A stretch of DNA of 6,624 nt. Origin: an uncultured Alphaproteobacteria bacterium (GTDB lineage Bacteria; Pseudomonadota; Alphaproteobacteria; Rickettsiales; Midichloriaceae). Positions 6,538 to 6,624 of this stretch are shown here, in pieces. Position numbers and translations under genes: made by a program. The notes under the pieces are model-generated. The model ran no database searches. It was not told the origin of the DNA and was given only the letters and a program-made list of their open reading frames with translations. The stretch's first letter is position 1. Each line of letters opens with the position of its first letter. The DNA lies in the NCBI GenBank assembly GCA_903860855.1, contig CAIOSF010000118.1, positions 1-6,624 on the forward strand, given 5' to 3'.

Positions 6538-6624
6538 ATATATAATAATACTCAAGCGCATTGAGATAAGGAGTTAAAAGTATTACAGATACAATCACAG
6601 AGATTATCAAAAAGATGTAAAGTA
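6503..6624 (-). CDS. Possible C-terminal end of a convergent membrane-protein gene (partial)
   Basis: On the minus strand, a frame entering from the right edge (first full codon 6620-6622) stays open for 39 codons to a TAA (complement of 6503-6505). It begins with a strongly hydrophobic stretch (LYIFLIISVIVSVILLTPYL) of transmembrane length and ends in a polar tail (NGKTGSVYEL). If real, it would overlap the last 35 bp of the large flavoprotein gene tail to tail. I do not recognise a family. Pyrimidine-rich, AT-rich strands often give hydrophobic translations by chance, so confidence is low. A good AAGGAG lies on the opposite strand at 6568-6573, but no start codon with an open frame follows it. 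Confidence 0.25.
   Translation of the reverse strand, partial: LYIFLIISVIVSVILLTPYLNALEYYYIFNGKTGSVYEL

Noticed and set aside
6551..6565. CTCAA/TTGAG hairpin as a terminator for the large gene.
   Set aside because: The stem is only 5 bp with a 5-nt loop and no T-run follows.
6568..6573. Perfect AAGGAG Shine-Dalgarno-like sequence after the large gene.
   Set aside because: No ATG, GTG or TTG with an open frame follows at a usable distance; the only ATG downstream (6615) is followed directly by TAA.

Overview
The window is AT-rich DNA that looks like part of an alphaproteobacterial chromosome, most plausibly an intracellular or symbiotic lineage (Rickettsiales- or Holosporales-like). This is inferred from three things: low GC content, weak or absent ribosome binding sites, and the gene set (a lipid A-type acyltransferase, a ubiquinone-pathway hydroxylase, and a very long flavoprotein of a kind I associate with Alphaproteobacteria). 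A making-LPS lineage is implied by the acyltransferase, which argues against the LPS-less Anaplasmataceae.

Layout. Positions 1-447 hold no complete gene. They may contain the ends of one or two genes cut by the left edge. They also contain a ~200-bp miniature transposon-like element (about 84-289) with 15-nt imperfect terminal inverted repeats and TA flanks, an internal 11-bp inverted repeat, a possible outward promoter at its right end, and an AT-only hairpin. Positions 448-1338 (minus) encode an LpxL/HtrB-family acyltransferase. A 77-bp divergent promoter region separates it from a UbiH/COQ6-family FAD monooxygenase (1416-2657, plus). An 85-bp gap with a strong hairpin lacking a T-run follows. 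Then comes a 1264-residue multidomain flavoprotein (2743-6537, plus). The last 87 bp may contain the C-terminal end of a convergent membrane-protein gene.

Function. The acyltransferase and the hydroxylase serve the envelope and the respiratory quinone pool. The large protein joins, in one chain, a GltD-like half (two 4Fe-4S motifs, FAD, and an NAD(P) fold) and a PyrK-like half (an FNR-type module with a C-terminal 2Fe-2S motif). This is the architecture of the two subunits of electron-bifurcating NfnAB transhydrogenases, fused in the order B then A and preceded by a ~250-residue N-terminal domain I cannot assign. I regard it as the most interesting object here. Its reaction is not known to me, and the bifurcation idea is inference.
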